Source: Kingdonia uniflora
Lineage: Eukaryota; Streptophyta; Magnoliopsida; Ranunculales; Circaeasteraceae
DNA length: 64,000 nt
NCBI GenBank assembly: GCA_014058105.1
Contig: JACGCM010000376.1
Coordinates: forward strand, 682,001 to 746,000
Reading direction: 5' to 3'
The notes beneath the pieces were generated by a model. It was not told the origin of the DNA and did not search any database. It was given only the letters and a program-made list of their open reading frames with translations. Within the stretch, counting starts at the first letter, position 1, and every line of letters starts with the position of its first letter. A program made the translations under genes and the position numbers. Shown piece after piece: positions 11,001 through 21,292 of the stretch.

Positions 11001-11886
11001 TCGATTACGAATAACGGGAAGATTCCGAATACTTCAATGTACCGTTGCATGCAACAATATCCGACTGCGACTAGAATTCCAGGAATATTGATCCTTCAAT
11101 TAGGATCACCGGTTTACTTTGCTAATAGTTGTTACGTGAGAGACAGGTAAACCATAATAATAGTCTGCATTTTAACTCATACAAAGATTATTATTAAAAC
11201 CAAAATTATTTATTAAATCGTGTAGAATATTTTCTTCGATGATTTTTAAACTTTATTGGCGTAAACGTCTGCAGAATTTTAAGGTGGATCGATGATGGGC
11301 AACAAGTGTCAAATGAAGGCAATGACATTGAGCATGTCATATTAGATATGGGAGGTATAATTTATGAATTTTGCCGTGTCTTCTTATATTTTTTATAAAA
11401 AGAGTTTCAGATGAAATTTCCAAAGAAACTTCATATAATTTATTTTTTTTACTTGAGATTCCGTAAACAGTTCTAGATTTATAAAATGGCCTCAGACTCA
11501 TAATTTCATCTGCCTGACACTAAATTGCAGGAGTTACGTCTATTGACATATCCGGCATTGAAATGTTGCAAGAAGTTCGTAAGAACATCGAAAGAAAAGG
11601 CATGAAGGTATAACTACTACTTATCCTCTCCTTTAAATTTCAAACTTCAAATAACGTGAAAATCTTAAATATATGTACCCCATTAATGTAGGTGGCTATA
11701 GCGAATCCTAGACTGGAAGTGTCAGAAAAGATGATATTGTCCAAGTTTGTAGAAGACATCGGGAAAGATTCAGTATTCTTATCTGTCCAAGATGCAGTTG
11801 AAACATGCCGGTTCACTCTTAACGAGCTAAAGGAAAAGAAGAATTCGACAAATAATTTGGAAAGTGTTCTTCGTAGTTATATTTAA
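8079..11886 (+). CDS. SULTR3;5-like: Sulfate transporter 3.5-like, copy 2 (SLC26/SulP family)
   Basis: Twelve exons give 1950 nt (649 aa): 8079-8394, 8478-8685, 8792-8963, 9077-9142, 9234-9347, 10142-10258, 10340-10466, 10583-10869, 10956-11146, 11275-11354, 11531-11607, 11692-11886. The first eleven exons have exactly the same lengths as in copy 1 and all splice sites are intact, so the copy looks functional. I count about 20 amino-acid differences before the C-terminal tail, including GIGYAK for GISYAK at residue 92 in the signature, GVTNIIGS for GAMNIAGS before exon 8, and VRKN for VCKN in the STAS domain. Small indels near the stop change the tail: copy 1 ends SLESGSS, copy 2 ends NNLESVLRSYI. 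Transport role and topology are expected to be as for copy 1. Its upstream DNA differs (ARM promoter fragment). Confidence 0.9.
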
Positions 11887-12344
11887 CCGTTGTTTCGACG
11901 TACATGAGAATAACCAATTACCCATCGATTGCAACATAATGCGGATTAAAGATCCGGTTTCCCCTAAGTAGTAATCAAAGAGAACGTCTCGCGCTGTTTT
12001 CTATGGTTTCACAGCGTTTTCTTAACTCAAGATATTATGGGATGTTGATATGCTGTGTACTAAAAGTTCTGGATATTTTGTAAGATATGTTTCAAGATTG
12101 GGTTTGAGAAATAAGAATGGAACTGAGTGTGACTTGATTATTTCTACTTTTATTTCATTATTCAAAAATTGATCCAATATGAGATATGCCGACTTGGTAA
12201 TTTTTCTTATCACATGAAGAGTGCTATCAAGCTAACCCCCGGTTGCCTATCAAGCTACTAGGAGAGAAAAATAAAATCAAGCAATAGGATTGCCCCTGTT
12301 TCATTTCAAATGAGCTATCTATTTAGCTGTTGTTAACTACTAAA
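11887..12344. other. 3' flank of transporter copy 2, no gene
   Basis: Collinear with 5701-6172 of unit 1 at roughly 6% visible divergence, with small deletions. It ends at CTACTAAA, where the copia element is inserted. Confidence 0.75.
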
Positions 12345-13027
12345 TGTAAAACATGTATTCAGAATTGAAAATGAAGATGAACGAAAAGGAAATGGAAAAG
12401 CTGAAGATCGAGGCTTGCAGTCACTACAATTTCCTTAAGACAAATTTTACCCTGCGTATAGTGCTTCATAGTTTGACGATGCCTGTCTCCCAAGATACAA
12501 CGATCGAATCGTATAGACTTGAAGCACTCAAGTCGATACGCCTATCGAACTATCTGTGATTTCACTCTCAAGAAGAAATCAAATTGAGAAAAGGAGGAAT
12601 GAGATTCGGGGATGTTTTTCTATGTGTCAAACACATCAAGAACAATCATATATATAAAGGAGAAGGTGTCCTTTCGAAGCACCTGAATACAGGGTTGCGT
12701 TTCATGATACACCTATGAGAAGAGTTTTGTCTCTTAAAGATAACTGCATGTTTTATTCGAATAGAATTTATTTTTGTTCGAATACATTTCTTACTGTTAG
12801 ATTTATTCAAATAGATTAGATTCTTACTTCCAGATTTATTCGAATAGACTTATTCGAATATAATCTATAAAATAGTTCAAATGAGGGCTCCACTTACTTA
12901 CACGTACTATACATGTGTAACCCAATATAAAGTGAAAATACTTTTTCCACTTATCCAATGTGGGATTATCAGTAATCACCAAGTTTATATTCAAACCACA
13001 AAGAAAAAGACGTGCGTTTTTCCAAGA
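12345..13027 (-). repeat. 3' LTR of the copia element
   Basis: The plus strand begins TGTAAAACATG and ends TTTCCAAGA (a decayed TTCCAACA). It is followed by ATCCCCCACAT, the complement of a purine tract ATGTGGGGGAT, the expected polypurine tract (13028-13038). Four TTCGAA palindromes lie at 12756, 12777, 12839 and 12853, in U3. Relative to the other LTR it lacks a roughly 70-bp segment near 12885. Confidence 0.85.
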
Positions 13028-13669
13028 ATCCCCCACATTTGAATGAAAACGGGAAAGATGAGAACGAACAAGAATCTTGAGAGTAATAATAGGAATGCCT
13101 CTGCATTGAAAAATGTGTTATGTGGACTTGAACTTTCTCTAGTGAAAAACTATCAGACATATTTGGCTAAGCAGTGAACATGATATCTTGAACTGTCCAG
13201 CCGTTGATGTAAGCCCAGACAATAGTATTCACACAGTTTCGTTCCTGTCACAGACATTTCTAAATGTTGTGTTCATTTTGGCCATGGACAATCTTGGATT
13301 CATGAGTGCTATTAGAGAATTCAACCATCTCAATTCTCACGGAAGCGGCCCTCACTTCTCACTCACATAGGTGATTTCCTATTAAGAGTATCTTATTGTA
13401 CTCTACTTGTATTCACAAGCTATAGGAATCATTAAAAACAAAATTTACTCTAACAAACTCTGTAGGTTGTACTGTTACATCAGGAATGAGATGGAGACCT
13501 AATCTCCACAATGCTTAGGTGAATAACCCTCAACCAGTTTTCCTATTGAACCTAGATCTTGGGATCCTCCAATCAACTAGGTTAGGTTACCATTTAGATT
13601 ACTCGTGGATTGGCCGTATTAATCCCATTCCTTTTAATGTACAGTATACTTGCCCTTTCGACAACCCTT

Positions 13670-14133
13670 TTGTAAATGGATCTGCAAGGTTGTCATGAGA
13701 TTTTACAAAATCAATGGATATTATTCTATTCGCAAGTAACTGCTTAACGGTATTATGTCTGCGACGTATATGTCATGACTTACCATTATACACTTGATTC
13801 TTAGCCCTTGCTAGTGTTGCTTGATTATCACAATGAATACATATAGCAGGCACAGGTTGTGGCCATAAAGGAATATCCTCTAGAAACTCTCGAAGCCATT
13901 CTGCTTTGTATAGATGTTATTCTTGTAATTGGTGAATAAGTGTCAAAGTAATCTAGGCCTTCATTTTGCCTAAATCCCTTAGCAACAAGTCGCGCCTTGT
14001 ACTTGTCTATAGAACCATCAGGTTTCATCTTCCTCTTGAAGATCCATTTACAACCAATTGGTTTGTTACCAGGTGGAAAAGTTACCAATTCCCACGTATG
14101 ATTTTGCATAATAGAATCAATTTTACTATGCAT
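13670..14133 (-). pseudogene. Copia reverse transcriptase start fused to RNase H end
   Basis: On the minus strand the RT N-terminal block is clear (NHTWELVTFPPGNKPIGCKW, KYKARLVAKGFRQ, YFDTYSPITRITSI). At about 13914 it jumps directly to an RNase H C-terminal block in another frame (EWLREFLEDIPLWPQPVPAI, then CDNQATLARAKNQVYNGKS, and DPFTKGL near 13680). The RT palm including the YVDD motif and most of RNase H, several hundred codons, are missing. A stop interrupts the block after NGKS. This copy cannot reverse-transcribe itself. Confidence 0.85.
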
Positions 14134-14333
14134 TGCCTATTTCCAACTATGAGCCTCAGGAGTTGACATGGCCTCCTTGAAGGTTTGAAGTTCATTCTCT
14201 AACAGGCTAGTTAGATATTCGGGACCGATTCTTACGGATGAGGTCTTAACACGTTTGCCACGTCTAAGTTTTAGAGCCAGTTCAAAACTTTTAGGCTGAA
14301 GATCACTACCTGAAGCAACGTCATGTGATCTTT

Positions 14334-15440
14334 TTAGAGAATTCGCATTATTACAATTTTTGCTTGGGAAAATATCCTAAAAAAAAAAAAAACATCACGT
14401 GATTCGATGAATGTATTCTCATGTATATTAGTGATCTCTGATTTGTATACCAGAAACCTGAATGCACTGCTATTATTAGCTTTGCCAATAAAAATGCAAT
14501 CAATGGTTTTGGGTCCCAATTTCACACGTTTGGGAACTGGAACTTGCACTTTTGCAAGGCACCCCCGCACTTTCATGAATTTAAAGGAAGGTACTCTACC
14601 TTTCTAAAGTTCATAAGGAATGTTATTAGTCTTCTTATGAGAAATCTTATTCAGTAAATAGTTTGCTGAAAGTAAAGCTTCCCCCCATAAGTTTTGTGAC
14701 AAACCATAACTAATCAACATAGCATTGATCATATCTTTCAAAGTTCTATTTTTCCTCTCAGCAACTCCATTTTGTTGAGGTGTATAAGGTGCTATAGTTT
14801 GGTGAATAATCCCTTTTTGAGCACAAAACTCTTCAAAAACTGAAGAAACATATTCACCACCTCTATCTGACCTTAAGGTTTTAATCTTCTTTTCAAGCTG
14901 ATTCTCAACCACGTTTTTGTAAAGCGTAAACATCTTTAATGCTTCATCTTTACTTCGGAGTAGATACACATGACTGTACCTAGTACAGTCATCGATAAAA
15001 GAAATAAAATACTTTTTCTCACCTCTTGTTTGGACGAATTTTAAGTCACATAAATCGCTGTAAAATAATTCGAAAGGTACTGTCTTCCTTTTATCAATTG
15101 ATTGAAAGGGTTGTTTTGCAAACTTTGCTTCAACACATGTTGTAAATTTTTGTTTGCAATCATTGCTGAATTTAGGCAATAGTCTTAAATTCATTAATCT
15201 GCACAACGAACCACTATGAACATGGCCTAATCGTGCATGCCAAACATTAAAAGACTCAAGAATGTAAGCATAACCTTCGATTTTATTGATAAACATTGGG
15301 GTTACATCAACATTAAATTTAAACAGGCCATCACTCAAGTAACTTTTTTCTACAAACATTCCACTTTTAGTCAAGACACATTTGTCTGACTCGAAGACTA
15401 GCCTAAAGCCTTTCTTATTTAAAACTGATCCAGATACCAA
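14334..15440 (-). pseudogene. Copia GAG-pre-integrase and integrase core
   Basis: One minus-strand frame carries the pre-integrase region (WHARLGHVHSGSLCRLM) and the integrase core with DDE-type positions in FYSDLCDL, FIDDCTRY, LRSDRGGEY and GVAERKNRTL, then, after one in-frame stop near 14602 (the family has Trp there), the integrase tail MKVRGCLAKVQVPVP and GPKTIDCIFIG. The region ends in a poly-Phe tract caused by a poly(A) run at about 14384. Apart from the nonsense codon this is the best preserved part of the element. Confidence 0.88.
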
Positions 15441-15504
15441 ATTCTTTCAAATATCTGGAACATGCAGAACTCATTCAGAGTAAGTTCTTTCCCTGATGTA
15501 AACT

Positions 15505-16573
15505 TCATGATAACCTTTCCAACTCCATCAACCATAGAAGTTGCAGAGTTTTCCATGTACAGTTTTTTATCACTGTGTTGTATGATGAAAATTGGGTTTT
15601 GTCAGAACAAATGTGGCGTGTTGTTCCAGTATCAATCCACCAATCTTTGGCGTTACTGATCAAGTTCACTTCAGAGACCACAGCAGAAAGGTTCTCCAAC
15701 TCATACACATTGCCTTGAGGGGGCTGGTTCTTTGAAGAATTGTCTTTATTCTTCCTGCAGTCATTTGCGCGGTGCCCTTTCTTTCCGTAGGTATGGCAGT
15801 TCCCAGATAACTTCTTGAAGTCTCTTCCGGTTAGACCCAGTGTAGGGTTATTACCCTTCTTCCCATTCTTCTTATGGGATTTACCCTTATTGTTTAAAGG
15901 ATTGCCTTCAACAACATAGGCTTTTGATTCCAGTGAACCAATTCCAATCGCTTTCTCACTATTGCGATTGTCTTCTTCAATTCTCAAACGCACGATCAAG
16001 TCCTCAAATTTTATCTCATTGCGTTTGTGCTTCAAATAATTCTCAAATTCCTTCTAGGATGAAGGCAATTTTTTAATTAATTCTTAAATTCCTTCCAGGA
16101 TGAAATGATTCGCTCAGAATCATTCCTTCTACATGAATTTCATGCAGGATAATCTACAACTCTTGCACTTGACTGATTACTAACTTAGAATCAGTCATTT
16201 TAAAGTCAAGGAATCTGCCGACAACAAATTTCTTCATTCCTGCATCTTCTGTCTTGTACTTCTTAACCAGGGAATCCCACAGTTCTTTGGCAGTCCTGAG
16301 TGGACTATAAAAATTGTACAGTTTATCATCCAACCCATTCAGAATATAGTTCATGCACAAAAAATCATGATATATCCATGCCTTCACAGCAGCGACAGTT
16401 GTCCTGTCAGTTTCACTATCTTTGAGAATAGGGGCACTCTCCTACAAAAATTTAGCAAGGTTCATAATAGTCAGATAAAATAGCATCTTCTGCTGCCATC
16501 GTTTGAACTCCGCTCCATTAAACTTCTTCGACTTTTCTTGATGAACACGAACAGCAGTTTCGTTAATCGACAT
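15505..16573 (-). pseudogene. Copia gag, zinc knuckle and protease
   Basis: From the ATG at 16573 (MSINETAVRVHQEK) Gag runs with an early stop near 16440 and then the UBN2-type block at 16154-16387 (ILNGLDDKLYNFYSPLRTAK, KTEDAGMKKFVVGRFLDFKM). After frameshifts the next frame (15505-16035) has a zinc-knuckle region reading CHTYGKKGHRANDC, where the second Cys of the CX2CX4HX4C knuckle is Tyr, and the protease motif WWIDTGTTRHIC. Three frames are used along gag to integrase, so this copy is dead. Confidence 0.85.
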
Positions 16574-16623
16574 CTTCACAAAACTTTAATACAAATAAGA
16601 GTTGTTAAAATCTGTTTTAAGAT

Positions 16624-17340
16624 TGTAGAACATGTATTCAAAATTGAAGATGAAGATGAACAAAAAGGAAATAGAAAAACTGAAGATCGAGGCTTGCAAT
16701 CACTGCAATTTCCTTAAGACAAATTTCACCCTGTGTATGGTGCTTTACAGTTTGACGGTGCCTGACTCCCAAGATATAACGATCGAACCGTATAGACTTG
16801 AAGCATTCAAGTCGATACGCCTATCGAACTATCTGTGATTTCACTCTCAAGAAGGAATCAAATTAAGAAAAGGAGGAATGAGATTCGGGAATGTTTTTCT
16901 ATGTGTCAAACACATCAAGAACAATCATATATATAAAGGAGAAGGTGTCCTTTCGAAGCACCTGAATACAGGGTTGCGTTCCAAGATACACCTATAAGAA
17001 GAGTTGTGTATCTTGAAGATAACTGCATGTTTTATTTGAATAAAATCTATTTTTGTTCGAATACACTTCTTACTATTAGATTTATTTGAATAGAATCATA
17101 ATCTATTCGAATAGATTCTTCCTACCAAATTTATTCAAATAGAATATTATTCTATTCAAATACAATCTTATTCGAATATAATCTATAAAATAGTCCAAAT
17201 GGGTCATGGGTTTGTTCGTGGACGCAAGCCCATGGGCGTCCCCATAGCAAGCCTTCACACACTCGCCTCACGCACTTGTGAGGGCACCACTTACTTACAT
17301 ATGCTATATATGTGTAACACAATATAAAGTGAAAATACTT
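16624..17340 (-). repeat. 5' LTR of the copia element, truncated at its outer end
   Basis: It begins TGTAGAACATG and matches the 3' LTR until GTGAAAATACTT, then continues into host sequence TTAACCAAAGTATGAAC. About 95 bp of the LTR's outer end and the right target-site duplication are missing. The empty site has CTAAATACTTAAC, so LTR and host share AAATACTT at the break. Coordinates of the last few bases are ambiguous within that microhomology. Confidence 0.85.
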
Positions 17341-17838
17341 AACCAAAGTATGAACACATAATAGAGAAGAAGAAATGCCAAATATCAAAAGTTTATAAGT
17401 AGGGAGTCTCCATAAGTATTTATAGGAGTTTTTTTCTTTCTTTCTAGGCTAGAATGATTTGTTGCAAAGAACCCAAAATTACAAGATCATAAAGATGGGC
17501 TAACAGACTCGGCTAACATGCTAGCTCCATCCTTAGTTTAGATATGTGAAATATTCCCTCATTAGAGTCTCAATGTTATAGAAAAATTTAGGTTTTCCGA
17601 CATTTAATTATCTCACTCCCTTTTACAATCTTCAACCTCTACGGCTACCTGCAAGCTAGCCAGAGCTAAAATTAACATCTCTCCATGTTATTGTGAACCT
17701 AATCTATATCATCTTGCCAGAAGCATCACAACATTCATTTGCCAGAAGCGTCACAACATTCATTCTTTGCCATTAGCCTCTCTATTTACTATGTTACAAG
17801 TTACAAAATAAGAGTGAATGCCACAAATGGCTTGTTCG
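17341..17838. other. Unit 2 intergenic DNA, no gene
   Basis: Collinear with about 6190-6666 of unit 1, with a small local doubling of GCCAGAAGC...ACAACATTCATT near 17715-17765. No coding frame is supported. Confidence 0.7.
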
Positions 17839-18485
17839 TGTTAGGAAATCGAGGGGGCAAATCACAATGCGGAAGCACAATACGATTAACAAGAAATCGA
17901 CGAACTAACCCTAACCAAAGGGAATTCAATCCAAAGCAATAAATCACATACACAAGGTTTAAATTGGTGGAAGCCCTAAACAGGATCAAAACCACCCCCA
18001 ACAAGCACAACGAATATATTATCATACTAGGGTTACAAGAAGTTCCAGAGATTACTCAAACCTCACATCTACCCTTACAGATAATCTCAGCAAGAAACCC
18101 TAGAAAGAAAACTCAAGAAACATCTCTAGAGCTAAACCCTAGATTTCTCTATTTTCTCTATCTAACTTTTTTCTCCTATATAGAGGCCTTTGACATACAC
18201 TATCTATTTATAGGCTTTCCATTAGGTCATCTCCGAAATACGCATCACGAGATAATCCATCGCTTTGGATCAAATCCTCTCTAAAACGAACTTATAATCA
18301 ACCAAACATAGCCAATTACGTTCGAAAGAGTCATTAGGTCATTCGAACGACCATTAGACAATCCTATGGAATTTTGGCCCAAAAGCTATTTTCGTTCGAA
18401 CGACTTTAACAAAAACTCTGTCGTTCGAACGACTTCCCCACTCGTTCGAACAACTTTCCCCAGTTTTTGAGCCGTATTCCTAACA
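17839..18485 (-). mobile_element. Solo LTR with perfect target-site duplication (family B)
   Basis: Starts TGTTAGGA and ends TCCTAACA, a perfect 8-bp terminal inverted repeat with TG...CA ends. It is flanked by GTTCG at 17834-17838 and 18486-18490. Unit 1 lacks it (GGCTTGTTTGTGTGTATG at about 6662). The minus strand carries a TATA-like CTATAAATAG (about 18203-18215), so sense is probably minus. Five TTCGAA palindromes lie at 18321-18450 upstream of that TATA. Confidence 0.9.
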
Positions 18486-18577
18486 GTTCGTGTGTATGTT
18501 TCAACATTCTCTCCTTACGTATCCCTCACCAGTTCGCGAATCTCTTTCCCATTCGCTTCTCTTCACGGCCTCCCCCG

Positions 18578-19099
18578 TGTTGGGAAAAATCCCATGTGTT
18601 CTATTTGTTTTGAATGTAAATTTGGTGTGTTTATTTTTAGTCCCACATTTGATAAGTGAAAAAAAGATTTTTACTTTATAATGGGCTGCATACTACTATC
18701 ATGTGTAACATGTATAAGTAGGTGGTGCCCTCACGCGAGTGTGTGAAAGTTTGTTATATTCGGACACCCATGGTCTTGCGTGTACGACCCGACCCATGAC
18801 CCTTCATGGACTATTTTATAAGTCTATGATTCATCCTTGGGGCCATGGGCTCGGGTGTTTATTCAGGAGTTGGTTCATAAAGTCACCTTCTTCTTTAGTT
18901 CGACGGGCGTACCGACTTGAGTGATTCAAGTCTGTACAATTCGATCGTTGTATCTTTGGAGACATGCGCCATTATCTGTGAAGCACCATACGCAAGGTGA
19001 AATCTGTCTTAAGGAAATTACAGTGACTACAAGCCTCGATTTTTGGTTTTCCATTTCCTTTTCGTTCATTTTCGTTTCATTTCTGAATACATTGTAACA
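18578..19099 (+). mobile_element. Solo LTR, unit 2 copy (copia family A)
   Basis: Starts TGTTGGGAAAAATCC and ends CATTGTAACA, with CCCCG at 18573-18577 and 19100-19104. It is orthologous by position to 6759-7451 but shorter through internal deletions. Visible divergence between the two copies is near 10%. Confidence 0.88.
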
Positions 19100-20869
19100 C
19101 CCCGTTCACTAGTCTCTATTACGCATCCTCTTCAATCATCACTTGCAATCTAAACCACAGTCTTTGTAATATCAAAACCACCAACCATTTTCAGTCGTTT
19201 GCAGCATCATCCCATAGTATATCCTAGTTAGGAGTGAGCATGGGTCGGTGGGGGTCAGTTTTGGGCCTAAACCGAAAGTGAAACCAAAATATTCAGTTTG
19301 TAAATTTTGAAACAGAAATTGAACTATGGCTAAACCTAACCGGAATGAACCGAATGAAAGGCATGCAAAACCGAAATCGAAACCGAAAATCAAAATAGAA
19401 ACCGAACCGAAAATTAAAGTAGAACCGAACCAAAAGCCAATAAAATTCAATTTTGGCTATATGATCCAGTTTGGTCCAATTACCTGCTTAAGCGTTACTT
19501 CTAAAAAATCATTACTTCATATAAAATATTACTTTAAATAAATGACAATTCCATAATATAACCAATTGAAAGAGAAAATGAGAAAATAACCAATTTATAT
19601 AGAATAATACAATCATCAAAACATGAAAAATTTAAAGGCCACTAAGAGCAAAATAAAATCATAAACACAGCAAGACCATCAACCACGCAGTAACACAACA
19701 ATCCTTCTCCCTCTCATACTCCGCAACACAGCAAGGCCATCACCCAATTGTCCAGCCCAAGATCCAAACTGATGTCCTCCATAACATTGAGCGTTAGGGT
19801 AACCTGTGAGGGTGAAATTGATATCAAAGATGTATATGAATAAAGAGAACAATATTCCATATGGTTTTTAATATCAAAGTCCTTTTGGGATTATATCAAA
19901 TGTTATTGTCTTCTAGAGTACTCATTCGAATACACTTTTTTTTATGGCAATTTGGTATGTTCCATAAGAAGAAAAAAACTCACTGGACTATCAAAAATAC
20001 TATAGGAAGAATCAATTTCCTCATGATAATATATGGAAAAGCAGTAGTAAGAAATAGAAAGACACAGTAGCAATCAAAAAGAAAGTGAAGTTATGAACAC
20101 TTGCCCTCTGACCAGAGAGGATTCTCCTGAGAACATAAGCGGGAAATTAGGCCTTTCAAATTTGCAATGATGAAATAAGTTAATATCAGTTACATGGTTA
20201 ATGGTGCATGTAGAGATCAAAACTAATGGTTAACGGAACCGTCACAAAAGGAAAACCTATGGAAGTTTGTCATAGATTCAAAAAGATCACAGGCAATTAC
20301 CAATCTTCAGTTTGTCATCCTACCAAAACAAATTGATATTGTTTTATTCTCCTTTCATAAAACAAGCATATATATATTATACTTCTAGTAGAAAGGAAAA
20401 ATAACGTTAACAAAGCCACCAGAGACCCAGTTGCTGGACAGAGTGATAAAAATCTTGGAACCACGCACACTCCCATGTATCACAGACATTAAACTCCAAT
20501 GGTTCATAAAAAAAGAACAACAAAGCAGACTATTATACGCTGTTTAGGATACATAAATACCTAAATGCGGTTGAAAATATTGTCTGCGATCGATATAACG
20601 TGGTTTTCAAATAATGTACATCAAGATACATTTGCTATTTTGATATATCAAGAAATGTAGCACATATAAGATCAACAAACTTATCATAAGATTATTAGTA
20701 ATTGTTGCAGTATTTAAGATATATATATATTATCAAACGATATATCAAGAGACATATTTGTCAAATCTAAAAACAAATGATACTTGCGATTATTCACACA
20801 ATCATTTATTTAAATTAGATAGTCAGTAAATACACTAGACCTATCTAGCCAATAAATGATCTGTCTGTG

Positions 20870-20965
20870 AACAATGGATACATCAGTGCTCCACTTGTAT
20901 ACATAACCATTGCTTAATGAATTAACCAGTTTTGTATACATCAGTGCTCCACTTGTATACAAAAT
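20870..20965. repeat. Direct repeat of about 25 bp inside the hAT-like element
   Basis: TACATCAGTGCTCCACTTGT followed by ATACA occurs at about 20878 and again at about 20937, separated by about 35 bp. Nothing else identifies the segment. Confidence 0.7.
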
Positions 20966-21043
20966 TGGGTGAAGCAGATATTGGATATGGCTGGAGTTAA
21001 TCTCTCGTAAATATTTGTCAATCCTGTTAAAACTGGTGAGTGT

Positions 21044-21292
21044 TTGTTCATGCCTAGTATGCAAGGTCAGTTCAGTGTTAAATCAGCTTTTGAACATATC
21101 AAAGTAAAGTTCAATCTAGTTTGGAGGAACAATTGCTCTCCAAGGCTCTGCACCCTAACTTGGAGTGTGTTTCAAAATGCTTTATCAACAGAAATAACAA
21201 TTCATACTAGGGGTGCTCAACAGGTATCCCAATGCAGATTTTGCTTCTCTAACATTCACAAACCCAAATCATCAAACCTAAGATTAAATTAA
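21044..21292 (+). pseudogene. LINE reverse-transcriptase zf-RVT domain remnant
   Basis: The frame encodes QGQFSVKSAFEHI...VWRNN..PRLCTLTWSVFQNALSTEITIHTRG..QVSQCRFC, which follows the pattern of the zf-RVT domain at the C-terminus of plant L1-type LINE polyproteins (G-x-FSVKSA, W...P...W, LPT, RG, C-x2-C). The second Cys/His pair and everything upstream of the domain are missing. It was probably inserted into, or picked up by, the surrounding hAT-like element. Confidence 0.65.

Larger units (their letters stand above)
12345..17340 (-). mobile_element. Defective Ty1/copia retrotransposon, minus strand
   Basis: Both LTRs flank gag, protease, integrase and a shortened RT/RNase H region, all on the minus strand in copia order. 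The empty site survives in unit 1 at about 6172. The 3' LTR is 12345-13027, PPT 13028-13038, RT/RNase H remnant about 13670-14133, integrase 14334-15440, gag and protease 15505-16573, 5' LTR 16624 to about 17336. The two LTRs differ at about 22 of the first 290 bases, mostly transitions. There are several frameshifts and stops, and no intact polyprotein. Confidence 0.9.

Noticed and set aside
12353..12559. Small plus-strand ORFs in the copia LTRs (12353-12559 and 16632-16838)
   Set aside because: The two match because they are LTR copies. They run antisense to the element and have no known domain.
18395..18450. TTCGAAC sites as heat-shock elements
   Set aside because: Heat-shock elements need GAA and TTC separated by two bases. 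Here the halves abut, so the motif is not a standard HSE.
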